Source: Sphingobacterium siyangense (GTDB taxonomy: Bacteria > Bacteroidota > Bacteroidia > Sphingobacteriales > Sphingobacteriaceae). Taken from it: DNA of 64,000 bases. Positions 1 through 7,886 of the stretch are shown piece after piece (the stretch's first letter is position 1; the number at the start of each line of letters is the position of its first letter). The stretch covers positions 1 to 64,000 of the forward strand of contig NZ_VLKR01000028.1 of the NCBI RefSeq assembly GCF_007830445.1, given 5' to 3'. The notes below the pieces were generated by a model, which had not been told where the DNA came from, did no database searches, and saw only the letters and a program-made list of their open reading frames with translations. A program made the position numbers and the translations under genes.

Positions 1-1
1 A

Positions 2-238
2 TTCATAGGGACTTCTGAAAATGCAGTGATGATCCAGATCTGAACTTCACTCATTAGCATATTACTGTTAAAATACTTGCAAAAAAAGGCCAAATATGAC
101 TGGAACCTGTCCAATCTGGTCGCATTCATCAGAATGAATATCTTCGTGAAAATAAACATCTGGCAATGGATAGATGATCCCTTTCTCAGGCCGCCTATAA
201 AAGGAAAAAAGGGACAGCTAAAGATCTTCGCAGATTGA
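2..238 (+). pseudogene. IS4-type transposase, C-terminal remnant
   Basis: Read in the frame beginning at base 2, this stretch encodes the end of an IS4-family DDE transposase: a GTSENAVMIQI segment, then LLKYLQKKAKYDWNLSNL and a WQWIDDPFLRPP tail ending in TGA at 236-238. These phrases are typical of the C-terminus of Bacteroidota IS4-type transposases as I remember them. The frame is broken by an internal TGA at 41-43, so this is not a working gene. The rest of the element lies to the left of the window or is lost. The IS end probably falls between 239 and 320, directly before the truncated gene that follows. Confidence 0.72.
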
Positions 239-321
239 AAAATAGGGGTCAATATCGAAATGATGAAAAAAGCTATGCTTGTACCATAGAAATCCAATCC
301 TAAAATTTATTTAGGACACAT

Positions 322-702
322 ATGATTGCAGGTAAAACAAAATTCTTATGTTTAAATACCAATGCGCTGGAATCAGATTACTCCAATCCCGTTCCCGACT
401 TTTCATTTATTGAGCAAGAGCGCCAAAAAGATATCACACGTTTTGAACAAACAGTTGTCGTCATGCATGCCAGACCCACATCCGATCAGTTCAACAACAA
501 TGTAGCTTCGGTCTTCCAATACAGTATAAAACAATTCCCCAATCTCCTTTATTGTACCAATGGCCACGATCATATCTATCAAAAAGAAGATATTTTTAAG
601 GATGGTATCATCTATTACGGTACTCCCAATATCGGTAAACGTCAATTTCTAATTTTTACAATCACTAAGGACCACTATACCCATGAACTTGTTTCTTACT
701 AA
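322..702 (+). pseudogene. Metallophosphoesterase, C-terminal fragment
   Basis: The 126 residues look like the C-terminal third of a calcineurin-like metallophosphoesterase: a VVVMHARP strand, then a TNGHDH segment that corresponds to the family's GHxH metal-binding motif. The N-terminal DxH and GDxxD blocks are absent, and the frame has a stop just upstream (301-303). The left edge coincides with the end of the IS4 remnant, so an insertion probably removed the 5' part. The ATG at 322 is just the first one left in the frame. The 3' end overlaps the next gene by 20 bases, as expected for a former two-gene operon. Activity is very unlikely. Confidence 0.65.
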
Positions 703-1420
703 ATCAAAAATACGATTTTTCGCGCTTGTTACCCTTTTCTTTTCAGTTCACAATATGGCTCAGGCTTCCGAACACCAATATCTCCCAGGAACAAGCTTGG
801 CTGGCAACAAAACGGACACCCTCCAGGAGAATAACATCACAACGGACAGCATCAAAACGGGAAACATGAGCACTAAAGAACTAAAAAAAGCCGCCTTTAG
901 CCTTGTTCCATCAAGTTATATGCTTCAATACGCAGGATCCATAGGACTGCTTTCTGCCGGAACAGGCTGGGATTATGGCCGACACAAGCAGTGGTCGACA
1001 GATTTCCTGCTTGGCTATGTACCAAAATACGATACAGACCGGGCTAAACTTACCTTAACGCTGCGTCAATCGTATACCCCTTGGGAAATTAAACTCAGTG
1101 AACAGTTTACTTATCATCCCTTGCGTACCGGCGCTTATCTCAATACGACCTTGGGTAAACAATTTTGGTATAAAGAACCTGACAAATACCCGAATAGCTA
1201 TTATCGGTTTTCGACCAGGCTACGCATCAATATCTTTGTAGGACAGGACTTCAGCTATAAAATCAAATCCAACAGTTCTTATTTTGAAGGCATAAAATTC
1301 TATTATGATCTTCATACCAGCGATCTTTACCTCGTTAGCGGCGTACAGAACAAGTATCTTAAATTTGATGATTACATTGGACTCGCCCTAGGTGTCAAGC
1401 TACAGATTAGGCGAAAATAA
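683..1420 (+). CDS. Putative outer-membrane beta-barrel protein
   Basis: This 245-residue protein starts with a signal peptide (hydrophobic stretch about residues 11-27, probable cleavage after AQA). From about residue 75 it shows alternating aromatic and polar beta-strand patterns (for example YRFSTRLRINIF and YIGLALGVKLQIRRK) typical of a small outer-membrane barrel. I do not recognise a named family with confidence. The start overlaps the end of the truncated phosphoesterase gene, so the pair was probably translated together. With the IS remnant upstream, its native promoter may be lost and expression may depend on read-through. A strong palindromic terminator follows immediately. Confidence 0.6.
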   Translation: MNLFLTKSKIRFFALVTLFFSVHNMAQASEHQYLPGTSLAGNKTDTLQENNITTDSIKTGNMSTKELKKAAFSLVPSSYMLQYAGSIGLLSAGTGWDYGRHKQWSTDFLLGYVPKYDTDRAKLTLTLRQSYTPWEIKLSEQFTYHPLRTGAYLNTTLGKQFWYKEPDKYPNSYYRFSTRLRINIFVGQDFSYKIKSNSSYFEGIKFYYDLHTSDLYLVSGVQNKYLKFDDYIGLALGVKLQIRRK

Positions 1421-1430
1421 TGCGCAAAAA

Positions 1431-1456
1431 AGGCTAGATCGATATCGATCTAGCCT
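1431..1456. terminator. Perfect palindromic bidirectional terminator
   Basis: A 26-base perfect palindrome (AGGCTAGATCGAT and its complement) is flanked by an A run on the left and TTTCTG on the right. It lies between two converging genes, the barrel protein ending at 1420 and the GH2 gene ending at 1519, so it can stop transcription from both sides. Confidence 0.8.
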
Positions 1457-1518
1457 TTCTGTTAAAATACAATCAACGCACTAACTTATTTAAGGTATCA
1501 TTTAAACAAAAGCTACGG

Positions 1519-3999
1519 TCAAAACGTTTTAGAATTTACAGTCTGTACGTTTAATACCCCCTCTTTTAAACCTTTGCATTTCGCCTTTATCTGAATCTTT
1601 CCCGATTTTTCGCCTGCCTGAACAATCAAGGTAAGCTGTCCATTGAATAAATGCATCTGCGGTTTGTGAAAAGCTTCTAGATTTGTTGGATCACCGTTAG
1701 CCAAGGCTTTAAATGTACCATCGCCAACTACGTCAAATTGGATCAGTTCTGCGGCCCGTGGGCAGAGGTTCCCCGCTTTGTCCACTGCTTTGACACGGAT
1801 GTAGGCTAATGCACGGCCATCAGCAGAAATGGAATCAAGAACTGCATCCATTTCAATCCTGAAGGGTTTTCCCGCCGTACGGATTATTTTTTCGGCCGCT
1901 GGTTTTCCAGATTCATCGTAAGCTACGACTTTGACTTCTCCGGGTTCGTATACCGTATTCATCCACATGAGGCGGTAACGCTCCTGTAAAGAAGCCTTAC
2001 TCTTGCGCTGTATTCCCTGACTTTTCCCATTGATAAAAAGTTCGGCACTTGGATAATCTGTATACACGAAGACAGGGGTTTCTTGCCCCACACGCTCAGG
2101 CCATGTCCAATGTGGAAGTATATGCAGGGTATGCTCATTTCTATTCCATAAACTTCGGTACAGATAATAACGGTCTTTGGGAATGCTTGCCAGATCAATA
2201 ATACCGAACATGGAACTATGGTTGGGCCAGGCATCGGTATCATAAGGGGAAGGTTCGCCAAGATAATCAAAGCCTGTCCAGACAAATTGCCCCATGGTCC
2301 AATGATGATCTTCCGCCAGGGCAAAATCCTCATCCGGAAGGTTGGACCAAGAGCAATATTCCATATCGTAAGAAGACGACTGATGATCGGAATACAACAT
2401 ATCACCTTTTTTTAGCACCGGAAATTTATAAACGCCCCTCGAGCTCACTGTTGATGCCGTTTCCGAACCCAACACTAGATTTTGGGGTAATTTGGCATAC
2501 GCCTCTTCGTAACGGTGCGCACGATAGTTTAATCCCGGAACATCCAACAGACTAGCAAAACCATTTTCCAGCACACAGCTTACCTGATCCATACCGCAGG
2601 TCACTGGTCGGGACGGATCCTCACGATGGCATATATCCTGTAAAAACGAAGCTACTTTATAGCCTTCAGCACTGCATTGTGTGGGCACTTCATTTCCAAT
2701 GCTCCACATCACGACAGCAGGGTTATTTCTAAAATGATGGATCATGTTGACCATATCCCGTTCGGCCCAATCCGCAAAAAATCGATGATATCCATTTTTA
2801 CATTTCGCAATATCCCATTCGTCAAAAGGTTCAATCATCAGCATAAAGCCCAATTCGTCACATAGGGCAACCAATTCCGGAGCTGGCATATTATGTGCCG
2901 TACGAATGGCATCGCAGCCCATATCTTTGAGTAATTCCAATTGATAACGAAGAGCCGAAACATTGATTGCAGCCCCCAATGGTCCAAGATCGTGATGATT
3001 ACATACCCCCTGAAACTTTCGGATCTTTCCATTTAACATAAATCCCCGGTCGGCAATAATACGTACCTCCCGAATCCCAAAACGGGTTTCAAAACTGTCT
3101 GTCAATTTACCGTCTACAAATACTTGCGTGGAGGCCCGATACAGATTTGGATGTTCGGGGCTCCAGAGAGCAGGGTTTATCACTTCAAGATTTTGCACGA
3201 AAGGCTTGCCATAATTTAGTTTTTGTTGGTTTTCCTTCTGCGCAACCACCTGTCCCGCCGCATCCAAAATCGCAGTTACCATTCGTACCAACTTGCCATC
3301 AGCATTCTTCAAACTGGTTTCAAGCTTAACTGAGGCTAGACTGTCCGACACAAAAGGCGTCGTGATATACGTCCCCCAAACAGGTACATGGATCTTCTCC
3401 GTCACGATTACATGCACATTGCGATAAAGTCCTGCACCGGGATACCAGCGTGATGACTGTGCTTTATTTTCCAACCGCACAGCAACCGTATTATCCATCC
3501 CGTCCTGATGTAGAAATTCGGTCACATCACAATGAAAAGCATTGTAACCGTAGGGCCAAAAGCAGGCTTCCTTTCCATTGACATAGACCCGGGCTTCACT
3601 CATTGCACCATCAAATTTCAGGACCACGCGTTTATTGACGGGGTCGAATTGTGGAATATCAAAGTTGGTACGATACCAACCCACCCCCACATAAGGCAAA
3701 CCGCCAGTACGGCCCGTTTTTACTGTTGCCTTTTTCTCTCCATTTTGTGTCACTGCAACATCCTGCAGATCATGTGATCGATCAAAAGGCCCAAAAATAG
3801 CCCAATCATGCGGTACAGTGACCTTCTTCCAGGCCCTATCATCTAGTGCTACTGATTCCCCATGAACAACCTCACCCTGAAAAAAACGCCAGTTTTTCTC
3901 CAACAAGAAGGATTGGCGTGCAGACTGTCCGTACGAATTGCCCGGAACAAGTAGGAATAAAAGAAACAAAAAGTAAGTCGTACGCAGTAATCTCATCAT
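1519..3999 (-). CDS. Glycoside hydrolase family 2 (beta-galactosidase-like)
   Basis: An exported GH2 enzyme of about 826 residues with a signal peptide ending near GNSYGQ. The order is a jelly-roll sugar-binding domain (about 35-200, with the VPHDW motif), an immunoglobulin-like domain (about 205-310), a TIM barrel (about 315-610) and C-terminal beta domains. The general acid/base is the Glu of SIGNEVP (about residue 437) and the nucleophile is the Glu of LGSETAS (about 513). In this operon it should release galactose from galacto-oligosaccharides made by the neighbouring GH53. GH2 also contains other specificities, so substrate is inferred from context. ATG at 3999 or 3996 is preferred to the TTG at 4002. 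It is the last gene of the operon. Confidence 0.88.
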   Translation of the reverse strand: MMRLLRTTYFLFLLFLLVPGNSYGQSARQSFLLEKNWRFFQGEVVHGESVALDDRAWKKVTVPHDWAIFGPFDRSHDLQDVAVTQNGEKKATVKTGRTGGLPYVGVGWYRTNFDIPQFDPVNKRVVLKFDGAMSEARVYVNGKEACFWPYGYNAFHCDVTEFLHQDGMDNTVAVRLENKAQSSRWYPGAGLYRNVHVIVTEKIHVPVWGTYITTPFVSDSLASVKLETSLKNADGKLVRMVTAILDAAGQVVAQKENQQKLNYGKPFVQNLEVINPALWSPEHPNLYRASTQVFVDGKLTDSFETRFGIREVRIIADRGFMLNGKIRKFQGVCNHHDLGPLGAAINVSALRYQLELLKDMGCDAIRTAHNMPAPELVALCDELGFMLMIEPFDEWDIAKCKNGYHRFFADWAERDMVNMIHHFRNNPAVVMWSIGNEVPTQCSAEGYKVASFLQDICHREDPSRPVTCGMDQVSCVLENGFASLLDVPGLNYRAHRYEEAYAKLPQNLVLGSETASTVSSRGVYKFPVLKKGDMLYSDHQSSSYDMEYCSWSNLPDEDFALAEDHHWTMGQFVWTGFDYLGEPSPYDTDAWPNHSSMFGIIDLASIPKDRYYLYRSLWNRNEHTLHILPHWTWPERVGQETPVFVYTDYPSAELFINGKSQGIQRKSKASLQERYRLMWMNTVYEPGEVKVVAYDESGKPAAEKIIRTAGKPFRIEMDAVLDSISADGRALAYIRVKAVDKAGNLCPRAAELIQFDVVGDGTFKALANGDPTNLEAFHKPQMHLFNGQLTLIVQAGEKSGKIQIKAKCKGLKEGVLNVQTVNSKTF

Positions 4000-4063
4000 C
4001 AAATCAGGTGTTTATAGTCTACAGTTCAATTTTTTCATTGTCATTCAGCGGTTTAAATATACC

Positions 4064-5086
4064 TTATTTAAAAGCATTCAATGCTTTTGTTGGGCGCCCA
4101 TTATTGTCAAATGCACCTAGGGTATAACCATTCCACCCACCATACGCCAAAGGCTCCCAATAGAATATACCCAGTACTTTCTGATCGGGCACACTATTGA
4201 CCGCGTTGAAAAGATCCTTTAACCATATTTCAGCACTATCTGCTTCATCCCAGCTCATCCCCACCTCGCAGATCATCACTTCCGAATTGTATCGGGCAAC
4301 CATATCTTTGATGTTACTGATGCAGGCTGCATTGCGCTCTTTCCAGTTTGCTGGAGTCGGGTAAAGTGACATGCCAATCACATCCCATTTCCCACCGTTG
4401 TTTTTCAGACCATCGAACATCCAACGAAACAAGTTATTGTCAAATCCATTGTGCAGGTGTACGATCACTTTTGCTGCCGGAAATACTGCTTTTACCGCAT
4501 CATAGCCGGCATTATTCAATGTGGCATAATTAGCCATACTGACAGAGGCTTTTCCATCTTCCCAAAGCATCCCATTGCCCGTTTCATTACCGACCTGCAC
4601 CCATTCAGGTGAGATACCGCTATCTTTTAGCAATTGAAGAACCTCCGTTGTATGATCACTAACAGCCTTCTTTAAACCATCAAACGATAAACTCTTCCAA
4701 GCTGCAGGCTTTGTCTGCTGTCCCGGATCCGCCCAGGTGTCACTGTAATGAAAATCCACCATAATACGCATGCCCAGATGATGCGCACGACGAGCTTTGA
4801 CCAGTACATCATTCTTGTTGCACCAGCCTTGCTGAGGATCTACCCAAACACGCAATCGTACCGCATCCATGCCCAGTCCACGCAAGATTTTCAGCCCATC
4901 CACTGCGCTGCCTCCTGCATTAAAAAATTGCACACCTGAGGCTTCCATTTCAGTAATCCAGCTCACGTCCGCACCTTTTGCCAAATGTGTTTTAGGTACA
5001 TCCACCTGAAGATTATCTTTGTCGTTGCAGCCAGATAAGCCCAAACACAAGCTTATCAGGGCCAACATTATTTTTATTTTTTTCAT
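4064..5086 (-). CDS. GH53 endo-beta-1,4-galactanase lipoprotein
   Basis: A 340-residue GH53 arabinogalactan endo-beta-1,4-galactanase. The lipoprotein signal ends at Cys20 (LGLSGC), so it is probably anchored in the outer membrane and may be displayed on the surface. The TIM barrel begins at GADVSWI. The acid/base Glu is in QVGNETGNG (about 168) and the nucleophile Glu in MICEVGMSW (about 274). Family-typical DFHYSDTWADPG is also present (about 111-122). Known members cut the beta-1,4-galactan backbone of type I arabinogalactan and pectic side chains, which makes this the best single indicator of the substrate of the whole locus. It lies between the GH2 and SusE-like genes in one minus-strand operon. 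Confidence 0.92.
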   Translation of the reverse strand: MKKIKIMLALISLCLGLSGCNDKDNLQVDVPKTHLAKGADVSWITEMEASGVQFFNAGGSAVDGLKILRGLGMDAVRLRVWVDPQQGWCNKNDVLVKARRAHHLGMRIMVDFHYSDTWADPGQQTKPAAWKSLSFDGLKKAVSDHTTEVLQLLKDSGISPEWVQVGNETGNGMLWEDGKASVSMANYATLNNAGYDAVKAVFPAAKVIVHLHNGFDNNLFRWMFDGLKNNGGKWDVIGMSLYPTPANWKERNAACISNIKDMVARYNSEVMICEVGMSWDEADSAEIWLKDLFNAVNSVPDQKVLGIFYWEPLAYGGWNGYTLGAFDNNGRPTKALNAFK

Positions 5087-5122
5087 CCGATTATTTCATT
5101 TAAGACCCCGTCCCTATCTATA

Positions 5123-6184
5123 TTATTCCACATGATATTTAAATTGTTTTGGATCGCTTAGATCAAGAATCAAGGTATGTGTACCGATCTTATTATAAGC
5201 GAAGCCAGTTCCATCGGCCGTATACAAGGCACAGTTTCCATCGCCCTCTGCTGCGCCAAAAAACCAAGTCCAGCTGCCATTGATCAATACCTTAATTCCC
5301 CATTGTTCAGCTACCGTTGTCGTGATGGTTGCTTTCCAAACCTTCGCCGTCTGGTCATATACCATTGGTGTTGCTGTTGCACTCCAACCATTAAAATCGC
5401 CCGTTACCGTCATGGATTCTACGGAAGTTTCTTTCCAGGCCAATTTATTGACATCGGCTGTCAAGTATAAGTATCCACCTTTACTCGTCCAGCAATTCCA
5501 GCGATCAGCTCCGCTATACAAGATATATTGGCTACCATCCAGGGGATAAGAACCATAGATGAGCGGTGCACTCGCACTTTCCGCATTGGTTAAATAGAAG
5601 TTGTACCATTGGTCGAGACGCACAAAACCATCGTAAAAACCATCTTCCTTTCTCGAACACAGTTTCCATGGAAATTGCGTAAACTCTTTATTTGATAGAT
5701 AGAGATAGGCAGCATCCTCAACGGGCTGGTAAGCGGTGACAGTCAGGGCGATCACATTGCTGTAGAGCCAATCTGTATTGGTTCCCAATCGTGAAGCAAT
5801 ACGGACATAAAACACATTCTTTTCATCAGGCAAAAATCCCATTCCCGTGACAAGGTTATTCAATTGTTCATGCGTATAGCTGAGCGAGCTTGCAACCTGT
5901 TCGATACTTTTGGAGACAGCAGAAAAAGATGGATCAGCAGCAATTTCTATTTTATTTTTTAAAGCCGACTGCGCCATTGGTTCATCGCTGGCCAAAATCG
6001 CCTCATCCCAGACAAGCTGCAGGGCCACGGCCTTGCGATCAGTAGATTTTAAGACCAGTTCTGTTGTACTGCTATACAATACTGCAGGTTTTATCCCACT
6101 GACAGCCGGTGTTCCACCCTCCTTTTTACAGGCAACGAAAAGCAACACCAGGATATAGAGTGTCAATTGTTTCATATGTATCAT
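5123..6184 (-). CDS. SusE/SusF-like surface glycan-binding lipoprotein
   Basis: A 353-residue protein with a lipoprotein signal (LLFVAC). An N-terminal SusE-type immunoglobulin-like domain (about 30-150, with YTHEQLNNL typical of the family) is followed by one or two carbohydrate-binding beta modules rich in Trp and Tyr, including DFNGWSATATPM and SWTWFFG. Such proteins sit on the outer surface and help SusD capture glycan. It lies directly downstream of the SusD gene, in the position of the surface glycan-binding protein in galactan PULs. Translation could start at the ATG at 6184 or three codons later at 6175; the second gives a more usual lipoprotein leader. Confidence 0.82.
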   Translation of the reverse strand: MIHMKQLTLYILVLLFVACKKEGGTPAVSGIKPAVLYSSTTELVLKSTDRKAVALQLVWDEAILASDEPMAQSALKNKIEIAADPSFSAVSKSIEQVASSLSYTHEQLNNLVTGMGFLPDEKNVFYVRIASRLGTNTDWLYSNVIALTVTAYQPVEDAAYLYLSNKEFTQFPWKLCSRKEDGFYDGFVRLDQWYNFYLTNAESASAPLIYGSYPLDGSQYILYSGADRWNCWTSKGGYLYLTADVNKLAWKETSVESMTVTGDFNGWSATATPMVYDQTAKVWKATITTTVAEQWGIKVLINGSWTWFFGAAEGDGNCALYTADGTGFAYNKIGTHTLILDLSDPKQFKYHVE

Positions 6185-6288
6185 TATCTTTAAAAGTCCA
6201 TATGGGAATACCTGGATACTCTTCGCAGCATATGTGCTTTCAAATAGCCGTATATCTCCATAGATTTAGTTATTAATGCCAGCCACCG

Positions 6289-7854
6289 CTAGTAGCCAGG
6301 ATTTTGGATCAAATTCGGGTTAGCGCTCATATCAGTGGTTGGAATCGGATACAGATTGAATTTCGCATCCACAGAGCGGCCGTTCATGTCACCGCCTTTC
6401 CATTGCCAGAGGTAATCGCTGCCGGTAAATTTCCCAAATCGAATCAGGTCTGTGCGACGCGTACACTCCCAAAACAGTTCACGCCCGCGTTCTGCGAGGA
6501 TAAAATCCAGTGTTAGCTGCGCCTGGTCAATGGCTCCGGCCGAACTACCATACCCCCGCTGACGGATACTGTTTACCAACCTGATCGCTTCCTGTACACT
6601 TCCTCCGCCACCGCGCAGTACGGCCTCTGCATACATTAGATACACGTCGGCCAAGCGGATCATCGGGAAATCAGTACTTACCAAACCTTCATCTGTGGTA
6701 TAGGTGCCATCATCTTTCAAATTTGTAAACTTAACAAGCCCATAGCCCTGGCTCGAGGCAGCGGGATCTTCGACATCCAGGGACTGGCCATTTTTCCAAA
6801 AATCACCTCTTTTGTCTTCCACCTGAAAGAGTGCCACAAATTCGCGAAGTGTACGAAAACTATTCCAGCCGGAAAGCACACCGTAATCCGATGATTTCAT
6901 GCTCCCAACAATAGGGCCGTTGACAAGATAGGTTGTCGCTCCCCAAGTCGTTGTATACGCTACATCGGCCTCTATCGGGAAAATAATTTCATTGGTCCGC
7001 TTATCATTATCAGCATTAAATACCTGCTTATAATTCGCATTTAAGGAATATCCGGCATCAATCACTTTTTTCGCATAGTTCAGGCATTCGGCATTACGTG
7101 CTGTGCCCGTATAGACCTGCGCATTCAGATAATTCTTGGCCAATAGGGACCAGGCGGCAGCACGGCTTACCCGGCCATACTCATTTTGACGTGCTTCCGG
7201 TAAGATCGTTTCGACCTCTGTCAATTCTTTTTCAATAAATGCAAAGAGATCAGCCCGTGTCATCCGTGGTGGAAAAAATGCAGCTACCGGATCCTTTTCA
7301 GTCACAAAAGGAACGTTCCCATAAAGGTCCATGGCATGACTATAGGCCAATGCACGCAGAAAACGCGCTTCGGCTGCGAACTCCAAAATTTGTGCCTGCT
7401 CGGCCGAATTAAAAGTCGCCAGCTTCTCTGTTGTTGCATTCCGTAGAAATTCATTACAGATGGCTACCGTATAATAGATCCGATAATACATGGCATTGAC
7501 CCAGGTATCGGAAGCTCCCCAGGTCATATACTGGATATCGGTCATATTGTCGCCTCCTGCCCATGTATAGATCACCTCATCAGTCGGTACCTCCTGCAAG
7601 TTAAAGTACACCCGAAGGTACCCCCAAGAAGCCGTGCTGCCCGCCATATCCGGATCGGCATCACCACGTCCATTGCCCGCAACGGCAAATGAGGCATACA
7701 ATTTAGCAAGCACAGCCCGGTAACCATCCACAGAGGTGTATACCGACTCCGAAGTAGTTTCTACAGTGGGATACTGGTTTAAGTCCTTTGTACAGGATTG
7801 CAGCAATGCGATTAAACACAACAATCCAAAACAATATCTTTTTATATTTTTCAT
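6289..7854 (-). CDS. SusD-like nutrient-binding lipoprotein
   Basis: A RagB/SusD family protein of about 521 residues that forms the lid over its SusC channel on the cell surface. It has a lipoprotein signal (LIALLQSC), the alpha-helical TPR-like fold with RFLRALAYSHAMDLYGNVPF, and the C-terminal LAERGRELFWE and RRTDLIRFGKF motifs of the family. An in-frame ATG at 7887 overlaps the stop of the upstream SusC gene, but it would add eleven hydrophilic residues before the signal peptide, so the ATG at 7854 is chosen. The two genes are surely co-translated. Its ligand is presumably beta-galactan or its oligosaccharides, judged from the neighbours. Confidence 0.92.
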   Translation of the reverse strand: MKNIKRYCFGLLCLIALLQSCTKDLNQYPTVETTSESVYTSVDGYRAVLAKLYASFAVAGNGRGDADPDMAGSTASWGYLRVYFNLQEVPTDEVIYTWAGGDNMTDIQYMTWGASDTWVNAMYYRIYYTVAICNEFLRNATTEKLATFNSAEQAQILEFAAEARFLRALAYSHAMDLYGNVPFVTEKDPVAAFFPPRMTRADLFAFIEKELTEVETILPEARQNEYGRVSRAAAWSLLAKNYLNAQVYTGTARNAECLNYAKKVIDAGYSLNANYKQVFNADNDKRTNEIIFPIEADVAYTTTWGATTYLVNGPIVGSMKSSDYGVLSGWNSFRTLREFVALFQVEDKRGDFWKNGQSLDVEDPAASSQGYGLVKFTNLKDDGTYTTDEGLVSTDFPMIRLADVYLMYAEAVLRGGGGSVQEAIRLVNSIRQRGYGSSAGAIDQAQLTLDFILAERGRELFWECTRRTDLIRFGKFTGSDYLWQWKGGDMNGRSVDAKFNLYPIPTTDMSANPNLIQNPGY

Positions 7855-7886
7855 CGCTATATAAGTTTTCTTTTTTGAGGTAGCCA

